From Fusobacteriia bacterium 4572_74 (GTDB taxonomy: Bacteria; Fusobacteriota; Fusobacteriia; Fusobacteriales; Fusobacteriaceae), in contig NBMF01000002.1 in the NCBI GenBank assembly GCA_002084825.1, positions 1 through 42,514 of the forward strand: DNA of 42,514 nucleotides. Reading direction: 5' to 3'. The notes under the pieces are model-generated. The model saw nothing but the letters and a program-made list of their open reading frames with translations. It had not been told where the DNA came from and searched no databases. Shown here one piece after another: positions 7,741 to 16,908 of the stretch. How positions within the stretch are numbered: the first letter of the stretch is position 1; each line of letters opens with the position of its first letter. Made by a program: the position numbers and the translations under genes.

Positions 7741-7773
7741 AAGACCCTTGAAAATTCAAAGGTCTTTTTTTTA
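7741..7773. terminator. Bidirectional terminator between convergent genes
   Basis: AAGACC-c-TTGAA pairs with TTCAA-a-GGTCTT around a 2-base loop. A T-run follows on the plus strand and an A-rich tract precedes it, so it can serve both the selenoprotein gene and the convergent TauE/SafE gene. Confidence 0.85.
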
Positions 7774-7796
7774 TTGATATATATATTATAATTTTA

Positions 7797-8546
7797 TTAG
7801 CTAACCATACCGTAAATCATTTTGCTAGCCATAACTAGAGACATAACAATAAAAATAGGCTTTATAAATTTAGCTCCATTCTTTATAGCCATCTTAGAAC
7901 CTAACTTAGAACCTAAGATCATAAATACTGTAGAAATAAGGCCGTATCTAAAGTTCACTTGTCCATTGTATAAAAAAGTAAGGAGAGCAGCAAAACCAGT
8001 GGTTAAATTCAATACCTTAGTATTAGCAGTGGCAACAGTAAAATCAAATTTAAAAATTTTAACTAGACCAAACATAAAAAATGTTCCTGTACCGGGGCCA
8101 AAGAACCCGTCGTAAAACCCTAAAATAGAGGTTAATATTTTACCTAAAAATTTATTTTTAGGAGTAAATCCGTCAAATGAATTTATCATGCCTACTTTTT
8201 TAGAGATAACAGTGTAGATAGCCACTCCAAAAATCATAAATGGGATTAGTACCTCTAATATATCAGGGGCAATAAATTGTAAAGCACTTACACCAATAAC
8301 TGCTCCTACAAATGCAAAGGGAATCATGAGCTTAAGTAATTTGAAATTTAATTTATTGTTCTTAAAAAATTCATGACTGCTGACCATAGCCCCTGCAGAA
8401 GCAGCTAGTTTATTTGTTCCTAAGGCAAGATGAGGTGGGAGGCCTACTAAAAGCAGTGTAGGAGTACTAATCAACCCTCCTCCTCCAGCGATAGAGTCAA
8501 TAAATCCAGCTATAAACATTCCTAATCCGATCAATAAAATTTCCAT
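7797..8546 (-). CDS. TauE/SafE (TSUP) family membrane transporter
   Basis: The 249-residue integral membrane protein has about seven to eight hydrophobic segments. The N-terminal MFIAGFIDSIAGGGGLISTPTLL and the internal GFYDGFFGPGTGTFFMFG are the two repeats typical of the TSUP family, which moves sulfite, sulfonates or related anions. The substrate cannot be inferred from sequence. A GGAGGAAC site precedes the ATG. It shares the minus strand with the BCCT gene upstream but is separated by about 150 bases, so it may be independently transcribed. Confidence 0.85.
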   Translation of the reverse strand: MEILLIGLGMFIAGFIDSIAGGGGLISTPTLLLVGLPPHLALGTNKLAASAGAMVSSHEFFKNNKLNFKLLKLMIPFAFVGAVIGVSALQFIAPDILEVLIPFMIFGVAIYTVISKKVGMINSFDGFTPKNKFLGKILTSILGFYDGFFGPGTGTFFMFGLVKIFKFDFTVATANTKVLNLTTGFAALLTFLYNGQVNFRYGLISTVFMILGSKLGSKMAIKNGAKFIKPIFIVMSLVMASKMIYGMVS

Positions 8547-8698
8547 AGTTCCTCCATAATTTTTAATATAATTAATATTCTATAGGATTCTATCAAAATA
8601 ATCAATAGCTAATATTTTCAGAAAGAATTTTTTTATCAAAGTATTCACTATATATTTTTTACCATATACCAAATAAATTAAACATTATAACCTTTTTA

Positions 8699-10408
8699 TT
8701 ATTTTCCTTTGATCTGTTCATTTTTTTCAAATTCACTGTATACTTTCTCATTAAATATTTTATTTAATAATTTGTCTTCTTTATACTGCTTAAGTTTATT
8801 TAGGTCATTTCGAAGACCCATATGTAAACTATAAGTCATAGCAAGCAGCATTACTGTAAAGGGCAACCCAGAAAGAATTACACCTGTTTGAAGGGCACTT
8901 AATGCTTCACTTCCCCCAGCAATTAAAAGTGCTATTGCTATGGCACCTTCCATTAGAGCCCAAAATATTCTCTGTGGAACTGGAGAATCAATCTTACCAC
9001 CAGAGGTTAGATTGTCAACCACAAGGGATCCTGAATCTGATGAAGTAACAAAGAATGATATTACTAAAAATGTACCCATTACTGAAAGAATTATCTTAAA
9101 AAGTGAAGATATCTCTAAATTTTGGATCATTGCAAATAACGAAGTAGCTACATTGTTATTGACTGCATTTAGCAGAGCTCCGCCATCTATACTGTTTTGA
9201 AATAAAGCTGTTCCTCCAAATGCAGACATCCAAATAAAACTTAAGAATGTTGGGACTATAAGAATAGCTAATATAAATTCTCTAACTGTTCTTCCTTTTG
9301 AAATTCTAGCAATAAACATTCCTACAAAAGGTGACCATGAAATCCACCATGCCCAGTAGAAAATAGTCCATGAACCTTGCCATTTGTTTCCATTTTCCGT
9401 AAAGAAACTTATTGAAATTAAATTGTTTAAATAAAATCCTAGCCCATTATTAAAAGCTCTTACTATATAAAGAGTCGGTCCTAAAACTATAATTAGAATA
9501 AGAAAGACAGCTGCAACTTTCATATTCAATTCCGAGAGGATTCTAACTCCCTTTCCTATCCCAGAAATAACAGAGATAGTTGCTATAAGTGTGATTACAA
9601 CTATAATTAACACTTGTATTTTCGGTGATTGAGGGATTCCAAATAAAAAATTTAATCCTGCATTTATTTGCTGGGAACCAAATCCAAGGGAAGTAGCTAG
9701 TCCAAAAAGACATGAAATTACAGCTGTGATATCGATAATATCACCTACCCATCCAAATACCTTGTCTTTAAATATTGGATAGAAAACAGATCTTAAAGAG
9801 AGAGGCAATCCTCTATTATATGCAAAAAATGCCAAAGATAAAGCTACCAAAGTATAGATTCCCCATGGATGAAATCCCCAGTGATAAAAAGTTATACCCA
9901 AAGCCTCTCCAACAGAATTTCCATCGGTTATAGGCATTTTCGTTGTGGCGTGATAAAGTGGTTCTCCTACACTCCAAAACATAAGACCAATACCCATTCC
10001 GGCACTTATAAGCATAGAATACCATGCAAAATCAGTGTATTCTGATTTTGCCTTAGGTCCTCCCAATTTAACTTCTCCTAGTTTACTGAACATAAGATAG
10101 ATAGGAAAAATTAAAAATATATTGGCACTTAATATAAAAAACCAATTCCAGTTATCGGTTATATTATTTTTGATACTACTTAAAATTTTGTTGACTCCTA
10201 TCGGATCTTTTAAAGTAGCTCCTATAAAAAATAAAACTAACAATCCAGAAATAATAGATACCTGTGGGTGAAAATCAAACCCCCATTTATTAACATTTCT
10301 AGAATGTAGTAATTTTGTTTTCCCTTTTAATTTATCAGTTTCAAACTTTGCTTTTTTCAACCTTGTCTTTGGTTTTTTCGTTTTTTGAGTTTTCTTTCTT
10401 TCCTCCAC
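8699..10408 (-). CDS. BCCT family betaine/carnitine/choline transporter
   Basis: This is a twelve-span secondary transporter for quaternary ammonium osmolytes such as glycine betaine or choline. Family motifs are GMGIGLMFWSVGEPLYH and the tryptophan-rich block FYWAWWISWSPFVGMF followed by ARISKGRTVREF. A charged Lys/Arg-rich cytoplasmic N-tail of about 45 residues precedes the first span. The frame is open to 10492, but that extension runs through a terminator-like hairpin. The GTG at 10408 has AGGAGGAG just before it, giving 569 residues. Sodium or proton coupling and the exact substrate are unknown. A BCCT carrier suits a marine organism. Confidence 0.9.
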   Translation of the reverse strand: MEERKKTQKTKKPKTRLKKAKFETDKLKGKTKLLHSRNVNKWGFDFHPQVSIISGLLVLFFIGATLKDPIGVNKILSSIKNNITDNWNWFFILSANIFLIFPIYLMFSKLGEVKLGGPKAKSEYTDFAWYSMLISAGMGIGLMFWSVGEPLYHATTKMPITDGNSVGEALGITFYHWGFHPWGIYTLVALSLAFFAYNRGLPLSLRSVFYPIFKDKVFGWVGDIIDITAVISCLFGLATSLGFGSQQINAGLNFLFGIPQSPKIQVLIIVVITLIATISVISGIGKGVRILSELNMKVAAVFLILIIVLGPTLYIVRAFNNGLGFYLNNLISISFFTENGNKWQGSWTIFYWAWWISWSPFVGMFIARISKGRTVREFILAILIVPTFLSFIWMSAFGGTALFQNSIDGGALLNAVNNNVATSLFAMIQNLEISSLFKIILSVMGTFLVISFFVTSSDSGSLVVDNLTSGGKIDSPVPQRIFWALMEGAIAIALLIAGGSEALSALQTGVILSGLPFTVMLLAMTYSLHMGLRNDLNKLKQYKEDKLLNKIFNEKVYSEFEKNEQIKGK

Positions 10409-10433
10409 TTTTCTCCTCCTAAATAAATAATAA

Positions 10434-10600
10434 AAAAAGCACTCTAATTCTACTACCATAATGGTAATAGAGTTAGAGTGCTTAAGTTTCATCTGATAGA
10501 CTCACAATATGCCACATAAGTAGCATAACTCATTGCCTCAAAAAAGACCCTAAGTAAACCCCAGTTCTACAAAAATTTTTCAAATCAAATTTTCCTTTTA
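10434..10600 (-). promoter_or_regulatory. Structured leader with attenuator-like terminator before the BCCT gene
   Basis: Reading the minus strand, a long stem (AGCACTCTAA... pairing with ...TTAGAGTGCT, about 10483 to 10438) is followed directly by eight Ts, and then by the BCCT ribosome site. A second stem lies upstream (TATGC with GCATA, about 10532-10513). A terminator inside the 5' leader of a transporter gene suggests attenuation or a riboswitch. I do not recognise the aptamer class. Confidence 0.6.
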
Positions 10601-10742
10601 TTCAATTAGTTCGTATTTATACTATAAAAAACATTATAAATCTTGCTAATTAAGTAATCATTTTATCTACTTCATATTGTATTATTTTAAATAATTCTAC
10701 CATATTTTCCACACTAAATCAACCGGTATCTTTTGTTTGATA

Positions 10743-10971
10743 GTGTCAAGTTGTTGTAGGTTTTTTAAAAAATCCCTAATTTAATTGATTTCAGCCCATT
10801 CATCATGGTTTGTAATCCATTTACTTTTCCTATTGATAAAACTGATATATTTCCTAGTGTTTCCATGGTTAAACGCTTAATTCTTTTAATATTTTTTACT
10901 ACTTTATATTTTTCTTTGGATTCTTTTTGATTTACATTTTTTAAAATTATTGTTATTTCTTTTCTAGTCAT
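10743..10971 (-). mobile_element. Possible transposase 3' remnant
   Basis: A 68-residue minus-strand frame (10765-10971; basic N-part, ending KSIKLGIF) stops about 20 bases before TGTCAAGTTGTTGTAGG at 10743-10759. This resembles the terminal sequence at 11006-11021 in the same orientation. A basic C-terminal fragment ending next to an inverted-repeat-like sequence is what the tail of an insertion sequence looks like. The family was not recognised, and the frame may not be expressed. Confidence 0.35.
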
Positions 10972-11005
10972 TCTATTTAATATTGATATCCTTACCTGGT
11001 ATTAC

Positions 11006-11100
11006 GTCAAGTTTTTGGACAATATTTTTTTCGCTTGTTAAGAATATTTTTTGTAATCAAGAGGAGACTTCCAGTTTAATTTTTTCTCAAATCCCCCCAT
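11006..11100 (-). mobile_element. IS3-family insertion sequence, 3' end remnant
   Basis: On the minus strand, a frame ending at TAA 11038-11040 reads GGFEKKLNWKSPLDYKKYS, the typical C-terminus of an IS3/IS150-group orfB transposase (K-LNW-SPxEY). It is followed at 11021-11006 by TGTCCAAAAACTTGAC, a typical IS3-type end. Everything upstream in the transposase is missing. The break point, near 11100, falls against the truncated tetR gene. Confidence 0.6.
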
Positions 11101-11104
11101 TAAT

Positions 11105-11293
11105 ATTATACAGCCACTTTTTATAGATACGACTATGACTATTATTAAAGAAGAAGGAGTAGAAAAGGTTAGTATAAGAAAAATTGCAAAGATTACTGGA
11201 TATAATAGTGTTACCCTTTATACTTATTTTAAAAATTTAGATTATTTAATACTTTTAAGTTCTATCAAGTTTTTAAAAGAAAATTTCTTTTAG
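11105..11293 (+). pseudogene. TetR family regulator, N-terminal HTH fragment
   Basis: The frame reads IDTTMTIIKEEGVEKVSIRKIAKITGYNSVTLYTYFKNLDYLI...: the complete TetR-type helix-turn-helix (SIRKIAKITGYNSVTLYTYF). It then stops at TAG 11291-11293, where about 130 residues of ligand-binding domain should follow. The start is also disturbed: IS-derived sequence abuts it and no ribosome site is seen. The neighbouring 2-hydroxycarboxylate carrier gene may once have been its target. Confidence 0.7.
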
Positions 11294-11442
11294 TAAGAAG
11301 AACAGAATCACATTTTTTACAAATATATTTTTACGAAAAATTGAATTTTTTTTCATATCTCGTAATAAAAGTAATAAAAATTAAAAAAATTAAAAAAATT
11401 AAAAAAAAATAAAGATAAAAAATGAAACAAGGGGGAAATAAA

Positions 11443-12744
11443 ATGAAGACAGGAGTTTTATCCAATGATAAGGTACAGAAAAAATTTAAATTATTGGGCT
11501 TGGAAATGAAATATTTTATGCCTATAACAGCAATAGTATTAGGTGCAACATTTACAGGAGTGCTGCCAAAGGGAATGGAGGGAATTTTTCCTTTTCTATT
11601 GATAATGGGAGTATTGCTAAATGAGATAGGGAATAGGACACCCATTGTAAAGGATTATTTTGGTGGTGGGCCTATAGTAGCTATATTTGCAGCAGCAGCA
11701 TTGGTTACATATAATATTTTACCAGAAACAGTGGTTAGTTCTTCCGCAACGTTTATGAAAAGTGGAGGTTTTTTAAATTTTTATATAGCCGCCCTTATTA
11801 CAGGTAGTATTTTGGGGATGGACACAAAATTGCTGATAAAGGCAGGAATAAAATATCTTCCAGTAATAATAGGGGGGGTAGTTGTATCAATCTTGATGAC
11901 CGGGGCAGTAGGAGCATTGATGGGTTATGGATTTACCAATGCAGTATTTTATATAGCTATCCCAATAATGGGTGGTGGAATGGGAGCAGGAGCAGTGCCT
12001 CTAGCTCAAATTTTTGGTAAAGCCATGAATCAGGATCCAACACAGCTTTTATCTGTTATGGTTCCAGCAGTAGCACTGGGTAATGCAGTAGCTATAGTTT
12101 GTGCAGGAATATTAAATAAATTAGGAAAAAAATATAAGAAATTTTCTGGTGATGGGAAGTTATTGAAGGGTCAAGATGATGTAGGGGTAGAAGAGGAAAA
12201 GGAATTAAAGATAGATTATTTATCTTTAGGAAAAGGTTTATTGATAGCTACAACATTTTATGTACTGGGTAAATTTTTAGGAAAATATATACCATTACAT
12301 CCCTATGCACTGATGATTTTATCGGTAGCTTTAGCTAAATTAACAGGTGTTTTAAAGAGAGAACACGAGGAAGCGGCAACGACATGGTTCCAGTTTGTGA
12401 TGAAAAATTTTACACTGGCACTCTTGGTAGGGATAGGGATAGCATACACAGATTTAGGAGCAGTAATCAGTGCATTTAGTTTAACTTATCTATTATTAGT
12501 GGTTACAACTATCGTAGGAGCTATGATAGGAACTGCAATAGTTGGTCGTATGTTGGGATTCTATATGATCGAAGGTACAATAACAGCAGGATTATGTATG
12601 GCAAACATGGGTGGAACAGGAGATATTGCGGTGTTATCAGCTGCTAATAGGATGGAATTATTGCCATTTTCACAAATATCATCTAGGATTGGAGGAGCAT
12701 TCATGCTTATATTGACATCCTTACTTATAAATTTATTTGTTTAA
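11443..12744 (+). CDS. 2-hydroxycarboxylate transporter (CitS/CimH/MaeN family)
   Basis: This secondary carrier of 434 residues has about eleven hydrophobic spans. Two re-entrant GGxG loops mark the 2HCT family: IPIMGGGMGAGAVPLAQI (near residue 180) and CMANMGGTGDIAVLSAANRMELLPF (near 395). Members take up citrate, malate or lactate, usually with sodium or in exchange. The early GIFPFLLIMGVLLNEIGNRTPIVKDYFGGG is also characteristic. The ATG at 11443 (after GGGGGAAA) is preferred to the in-frame ATG at 11422. Purine-rich sequence precedes the gene. Citrate versus malate cannot be resolved. Confidence 0.9.
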   Translation: MKTGVLSNDKVQKKFKLLGLEMKYFMPITAIVLGATFTGVLPKGMEGIFPFLLIMGVLLNEIGNRTPIVKDYFGGGPIVAIFAAAALVTYNILPETVVSSSATFMKSGGFLNFYIAALITGSILGMDTKLLIKAGIKYLPVIIGGVVVSILMTGAVGALMGYGFTNAVFYIAIPIMGGGMGAGAVPLAQIFGKAMNQDPTQLLSVMVPAVALGNAVAIVCAGILNKLGKKYKKFSGDGKLLKGQDDVGVEEEKELKIDYLSLGKGLLIATTFYVLGKFLGKYIPLHPYALMILSVALAKLTGVLKREHEEAATTWFQFVMKNFTLALLVGIGIAYTDLGAVISAFSLTYLLLVVTTIVGAMIGTAIVGRMLGFYMIEGTITAGLCMANMGGTGDIAVLSAANRMELLPFSQISSRIGGAFMLILTSLLINLFV

Positions 12745-12751
12745 AAAAAAG

Positions 12752-12774
12752 ATGCCCTAGGGTATTTTTTTTTT
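12752..12774 (+). terminator. Intrinsic terminator after the carrier gene
   Basis: A short stem (ATGCCC with GGGTAT) is followed by ten or more Ts, eight bases after the stop codon. Confidence 0.65.
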
Positions 12775-12874
12775 ACATAATTTAGTAAAAAAAAATACAT
12801 TTAAAGGATTCAAAAAAAATAAAATTTTATTTTTTTAAAAAAAATGATAATCTTTTAGAGAGGAAGCAAAAAAA

Positions 12875-12963
12875 ATGGATATAATAGAACTGAAAAATTA
12901 ATTTCAAATAAAAATTTAATAGCAGTAATACATGCCAATGAGTTTATTGATATTAAAGTTTAA
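12875..12963 (+). pseudogene. KDPG-aldolase-like N-terminal remnant, frameshifted
   Basis: ATG at 12875 follows AGAGGAAG and reads MDIIELKN-stop. In the next frame the sequence continues as LISNKNLIAVIHANEFIDIKV-stop (to 12963). Joining the two across the A-run at 12893-12897 gives MDIIELK(K)LISNKNLIAVI, which resembles the start of 2-keto-3-deoxy-6-phosphogluconate aldolase (Eda) family proteins. The rest of the barrel is absent. Its position just upstream of a sugar kinase fits a former sugar-catabolism operon. The assignment rests on about 25 residues only. Confidence 0.4.
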
Positions 12964-13022
12964 CAAGAGTAATAAAAAAAATTGTAAAATCAAAATTAAA
13001 GGACATAGGGGGAGGAATTATA

Positions 13023-13970
13023 TTGAAATATTTTGCAGGGGTAGATTTGGGAGGAACAAATACAAAAATAGGCATTTTGGATGAAAATGGTGAAATTTTA
13101 ATAAAAGAAACAATAAAGACATTTTCAGAAAAAGGTATGGAAACAACCTTGAAAAGAATATGGGAAACCATAGAAAACCTAATGGATAAAAAAAACATAA
13201 GTAAAGAAAAGCTGGGTGGAATAGGAATAGGAATTCCAGGACCTGTAATAAATCAAGAAATTGTAGCTTTTTTTGCTAATTTTGACTGGGAAGTTAATGT
13301 CAATATCAGTGAAATAATGGAAAAAATATCAGGTGTGCCAACAAAATTAGAAAATGATGTAAATATGATAGCTATTGGAGAAAGTAAATTTGGAGCAGGA
13401 AAGGGAAGTAGTAGCAGTATTACAGTGGCTCTTGGAACAGGAATTGGTGGTGGAATAGTAGTAAATTCTAAGTTGGTTTCAGGAATGAATGGTGCTGGTG
13501 GAGAGATTGGTCATATGAAATTAGTTGAAAATGGAAAATTATGCGGCTGTGGACAAAGAGGTTGTTTTGAAGCTTATGCATCCGCTACTGGAGTAATTAG
13601 AGAAGCTAAATCACGTCTAGCTGTAAATAAAAATAATCTTTTATATAGGAGTTTGGATGGAAATATAGAAAAATTAGAAGCAAAAGATGTCTTTGACTGT
13701 GCTAAAGCCGGAGATGAATTTTCTATGGAGATAGTAAATTATGTAGGGAATTATTTAGGTATGGGAATAGGAAATTTATTGAATGTAATAAATCCAGAAA
13801 TCATTATTTTATCAGGTGGAGTTGCATTAGCAGGAGAGATACTTTTGGATGTAGTTAATAAAAAATTAAAGCAATATGCTATGCCGGTAACTTTGAAAAA
13901 CTTAGAAATTAAATTAGGAGAGTTAGGAAATGATGCTGGAATCAAAGGTGGAATTGCACTTTTCTTATAA
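13023..13970 (+). CDS. ROK family sugar kinase (glucokinase-like)
   Basis: The 315-residue cytoplasmic sugar kinase has the N-terminal ATP-phosphate loop GVDLGGTNTKIGI and the catalytic Asp region KLENDVNMIAIGE. ALGTGIGGGIVVN follows, with the ROK zinc site HMKLVENGKLCGCGQRGCFEAYAS (His plus CxCGxxGC). Phosphorylation of glucose, ManNAc or another hexose is possible; the sequence resembles glucokinases most. It starts at a TTG, justified by TAGGGGGAGG seven bases before and by the conserved MKYFAGVDLGG start. The upstream aldolase-like remnant is the only context clue. Confidence 0.88.
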   Translation: MKYFAGVDLGGTNTKIGILDENGEILIKETIKTFSEKGMETTLKRIWETIENLMDKKNISKEKLGGIGIGIPGPVINQEIVAFFANFDWEVNVNISEIMEKISGVPTKLENDVNMIAIGESKFGAGKGSSSSITVALGTGIGGGIVVNSKLVSGMNGAGGEIGHMKLVENGKLCGCGQRGCFEAYASATGVIREAKSRLAVNKNNLLYRSLDGNIEKLEAKDVFDCAKAGDEFSMEIVNYVGNYLGMGIGNLLNVINPEIIILSGGVALAGEILLDVVNKKLKQYAMPVTLKNLEIKLGELGNDAGIKGGIALFL

Positions 13971-14189
13971 GAAACTACATACAGAACAGAAATTTATCTT
14001 CGCTTGAGAATGCAAGCCTTTGGATCTTTAGAATTGCTTACAAAAATACCTCTAATAATTTATGTAGGAATAGGAAGAGATCTAATAAACTTTGGAATTA
14101 ATTTTCAATTTGTTTTTGATATAATAAAGTTTATAATAAAATATATAGTATAAAGAAGTATTATAAGAATGTTTAAGGTGGTGAGGAAA

Positions 14190-15092
14190 ATGAAAATAGG
14201 TCTAGCTCTAGGAAGTGGTTCATCTCGCGGGTGGGCACATATAGGGATAATAAAAGCTCTGGCTGATTTGGGAATTGTACCAGATATAGTTTGTGGGACT
14301 TCTATAGGGGCAATGGTTGGGGCATCTTATCTATCAAATAATCTTGAAAATTTAGAAGAATGGGCTTGTTCATTAACTAAATTTGAAATGGCTAAATTTT
14401 TTGAGATAAATATGTCTTTGAATGGATTCGTTGATACCCAAAGATTGCACTATTTTTTAAATAAATATGTAGCGGCTGATAGTGCTAGTATAGAAGAATT
14501 TAGTAAACAATATGCAGCCGTGGCAACAGATTTAGAGACTGGAAAGGAGATATGGTTGACTAAAGGGTCAGTTTTAGATGCAGTCTGGTCTTCAGTTTCG
14601 CTACCGGGATTATTTCCAGCTATAAAAACCAATGGTAGATGGCTTGTGGATGGGGGGTTGGTAAATCCTGTGCCAGTATCTACTTGTCGTGCATTAGGGG
14701 CTGATATAGTAATAGCCGTGGATTTAAATGGTGACATTGTTGGAAAACACTTTAAAAAATCTATACCTCCTAAAAAAAAAATTGGAGTGATAAGTAAGAT
14801 AAATAATTTGGTCAAAGAGTATACACCTTCTATATTTGACATAGATGAAAATAGTGAATCTCCTCCAAGTTTATTTGATGCTATAGCCAGTTCGATAAAT
14901 ATAACTCAGGATAGAATAACGAGAAGCCGTATGGCAGAGGATCCCCCGGATATCCTTATCACTCCTAAGCTGTCCCATATCAAACCACTAGAGTTTTATC
15001 GTGCAAAGGAGGCCATTGATGAAGGAAGAAAGTGTGTTCAAAATAGTATGATAGACTTAAATGCTATTCTAGAAGTTATAGATAGAGAATAG
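14190..15092 (+). CDS. Patatin-like phospholipase
   Basis: This lipid acyl hydrolase of about 300 residues is similar to bacterial RssA/YchK-like patatins. The oxyanion-hole glycines are in LALGSGSSRGWAHIG, the nucleophile serine in GTSIGAMVG (near residue 42), and the catalytic Asp in LVDGGLVNPVPV. No signal peptide or membrane span is seen, so it is probably cytoplasmic or membrane-peripheral. An in-frame ATG at 14169 exists, but the ATG at 14190 has GGTGAGG before it and begins at the conserved MKIGLALG. The substrate is unknown. It precedes uppS by 86 bases. Confidence 0.88.
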   Translation: MKIGLALGSGSSRGWAHIGIIKALADLGIVPDIVCGTSIGAMVGASYLSNNLENLEEWACSLTKFEMAKFFEINMSLNGFVDTQRLHYFLNKYVAADSASIEEFSKQYAAVATDLETGKEIWLTKGSVLDAVWSSVSLPGLFPAIKTNGRWLVDGGLVNPVPVSTCRALGADIVIAVDLNGDIVGKHFKKSIPPKKKIGVISKINNLVKEYTPSIFDIDENSESPPSLFDAIASSINITQDRITRSRMAEDPPDILITPKLSHIKPLEFYRAKEAIDEGRKCVQNSMIDLNAILEVIDRE

Positions 15093-15178
15093 TCCCTCTT
15101 TGATCTCCTAATTGGAAAAATAGAAAATAATATGATAGAATGTAAAGAATAGAATGTATTAAAATTAAGGGGAGATAG

Positions 15179-15865
15179 ATGATACCAAAACATATAGCAA
15201 TTATAATGGATGGAAATGGGAGATGGGCTCAAAATAGACACCTGCCTAGATTTGTTGGGCATCGTGAGGGTGCTAAAAGGATAAAAGCAATAATAGAACA
15301 TGCAGGGAATATAGGGATTAAATATTTATCTGTTTATGCTTTTTCTACAGAAAATTGGAAAAGACCTCAAAAAGAGGTAGATACTCTGATGGATATCTTT
15401 CAAAAATATCTAAAGGCTGAAGCTGAAAATATGTTGAGGGATAACATTAGATTGATAGTTACAGGAAGAAAAGAAGGGGTATCTTCTAAACTTTTAAATG
15501 CTATATCTGAGGTAGAAGAATTGACCGCAGGTAATGATGGATTGACCTTTAATATTTGTTTTAACTATGGAGGAAGATCGGAAATAATAGATGCAGTAAA
15601 AAAAATAATTGAATCGGGAGAAAAAAACATCAGTGAAGAAAATTTTAAAGATTATCTTTATTCTGATATACCAGATCCTGAATTAGTTATAAGAACCAGT
15701 GGAGAATTTAGAATATCTAATTTTTTACTTTGGCAGATAGCTTATTCAGAAATATATGTAACAGATGTGTTGTGGCCGGATTTTGACGAGAAAGAATTTG
15801 ACAGGGCAATAGAAACTTTTAGAAACAGAGACAGAAGATTTGGGGGAGTAAAAAATGTTAAATAG
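15179..15865 (+). CDS. uppS: Undecaprenyl diphosphate synthase
   Basis: UppS adds isopentenyl units in cis to farnesyl diphosphate to make the C55 carrier for peptidoglycan and O-antigen. Motifs: HIAIIMDGNGRWA at the N-terminus with the catalytic Asp, RFVGHREGAKR, YLSVYAFSTENWKRP, FNICFNYGGRSEI, and near the C-terminus PDPELVIRTSGEFRISNFLLWQIAYSE. The length of 228 residues is normal. GGGGAGAT precedes the ATG. It overlaps cdsA by 11 bases, indicating translational coupling. Confidence 0.97.
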   Translation: MIPKHIAIIMDGNGRWAQNRHLPRFVGHREGAKRIKAIIEHAGNIGIKYLSVYAFSTENWKRPQKEVDTLMDIFQKYLKAEAENMLRDNIRLIVTGRKEGVSSKLLNAISEVEELTAGNDGLTFNICFNYGGRSEIIDAVKKIIESGEKNISEENFKDYLYSDIPDPELVIRTSGEFRISNFLLWQIAYSEIYVTDVLWPDFDEKEFDRAIETFRNRDRRFGGVKNVK

Positions 15866-16706
15866 AATATTGGTGGCTTTAATATTAGTCCCTCTGACGG
15901 TATATATATACCTTTATGGAGATAAAAGTTTTATAGCATTTACAGTGCTTTTAATTGGGATGGGAATATATGAAATCTATCAAATGATGGAATTGAAAGG
16001 AATTATTGTAAACAAACCTGTAGGGATAATACTTGGAGGAGCAATACCGCTGGCATTATATTCTAGTGTATCATCGAGTAAAGATTTTTTAGGTAAATTT
16101 ATGGGGAATAATATAGATATGTCCATGGGAACAATGGTGCTTATTTTAGGAATATTTATTTTGATGTTTATCAGAATATATCAAAATAAAGTGGAAGGCA
16201 GTAGTAGTTATATAGGATATACAATGCTTGGAATTATTTATGTAGGATTTTTGTTTTCCCATATAGTTCCCATAAAATATATGTTGAATGGAAGTAAATG
16301 GCTGATGACTATTCAAATATTGGTTTGGATATCAGACACATTTGCATACCTTGTAGGGGTAAAATTCGGGAGAAAAATATTTTCTCGTGGACTCTGTGAG
16401 ATAAGCCCTAAAAAATCCATAGAGGGATCTTTGGGATCTATAATATTTACTGTGATAACTATGTTACTCATAAAAGTATTATTATTTAAAGATTTAAATA
16501 TATCGGGGATTCATTTAATAATAGTCCCTGTGTTGGTAGCTGTAACTGGTCAAATTGGTGATTTGGCAGAATCGGTATTTAAAAGAGAATTTGGTGTAAA
16601 AGATTCAGGAAAAATATTAGGTGGACATGGGGGGATATTGGACAGATATGATAGTTTAATCTGGGTATTTCCACTTATGTATTATTATATTGATTTTTTC
16701 TTATAA
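15855..16706 (+). CDS. cdsA: Phosphatidate cytidylyltransferase
   Basis: CdsA makes CDP-diacylglycerol from phosphatidic acid and CTP in the inner membrane. The 283 residues contain about eight hydrophobic spans. The family signature is complete near the C-terminus: ESVFKREFGVKDSGKI, then LGGHGGILDRYDSL. The uppS-cdsA-dxr-rseP order is widespread in bacteria; here dxr, a remnant and tmk come before rseP. The ATG is inside uppS and preceded by a GGGGGAG site. Confidence 0.95.
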   Translation: MLNRILVALILVPLTVYIYLYGDKSFIAFTVLLIGMGIYEIYQMMELKGIIVNKPVGIILGGAIPLALYSSVSSSKDFLGKFMGNNIDMSMGTMVLILGIFILMFIRIYQNKVEGSSSYIGYTMLGIIYVGFLFSHIVPIKYMLNGSKWLMTIQILVWISDTFAYLVGVKFGRKIFSRGLCEISPKKSIEGSLGSIIFTVITMLLIKVLLFKDLNISGIHLIIVPVLVAVTGQIGDLAESVFKREFGVKDSGKILGGHGGILDRYDSLIWVFPLMYYYIDFFL

Positions 16707-16908
16707 AAAATAAGATGATGTTGGATCTAATAAAAAAGCAATGTGACGTTGCATCCAGGTAGACACACTCTAAGTTTTTTATAGTCTTTTATTTATTAAA
16801 AAAATTTATGATTTCCTATATAATAAAAAAAAGAGAGTGAAAGCTCCTTTTTTTTATTATAATAGAAAAAAGAGAGTTAGATATGGTAAAAATAAGGAGT
16901 TGATTAAG

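Noticed and set aside
10409-10492. N-terminal extension of the BCCT protein to 10492
   Set aside because: It would be encoded by a terminator hairpin and its T-run, and a GTG with a strong ribosome site follows at 10408.
14450-14842. 130-residue minus-strand frame inside the patatin gene
   Set aside because: Antisense shadow of a well-supported coding region with no family resemblance.
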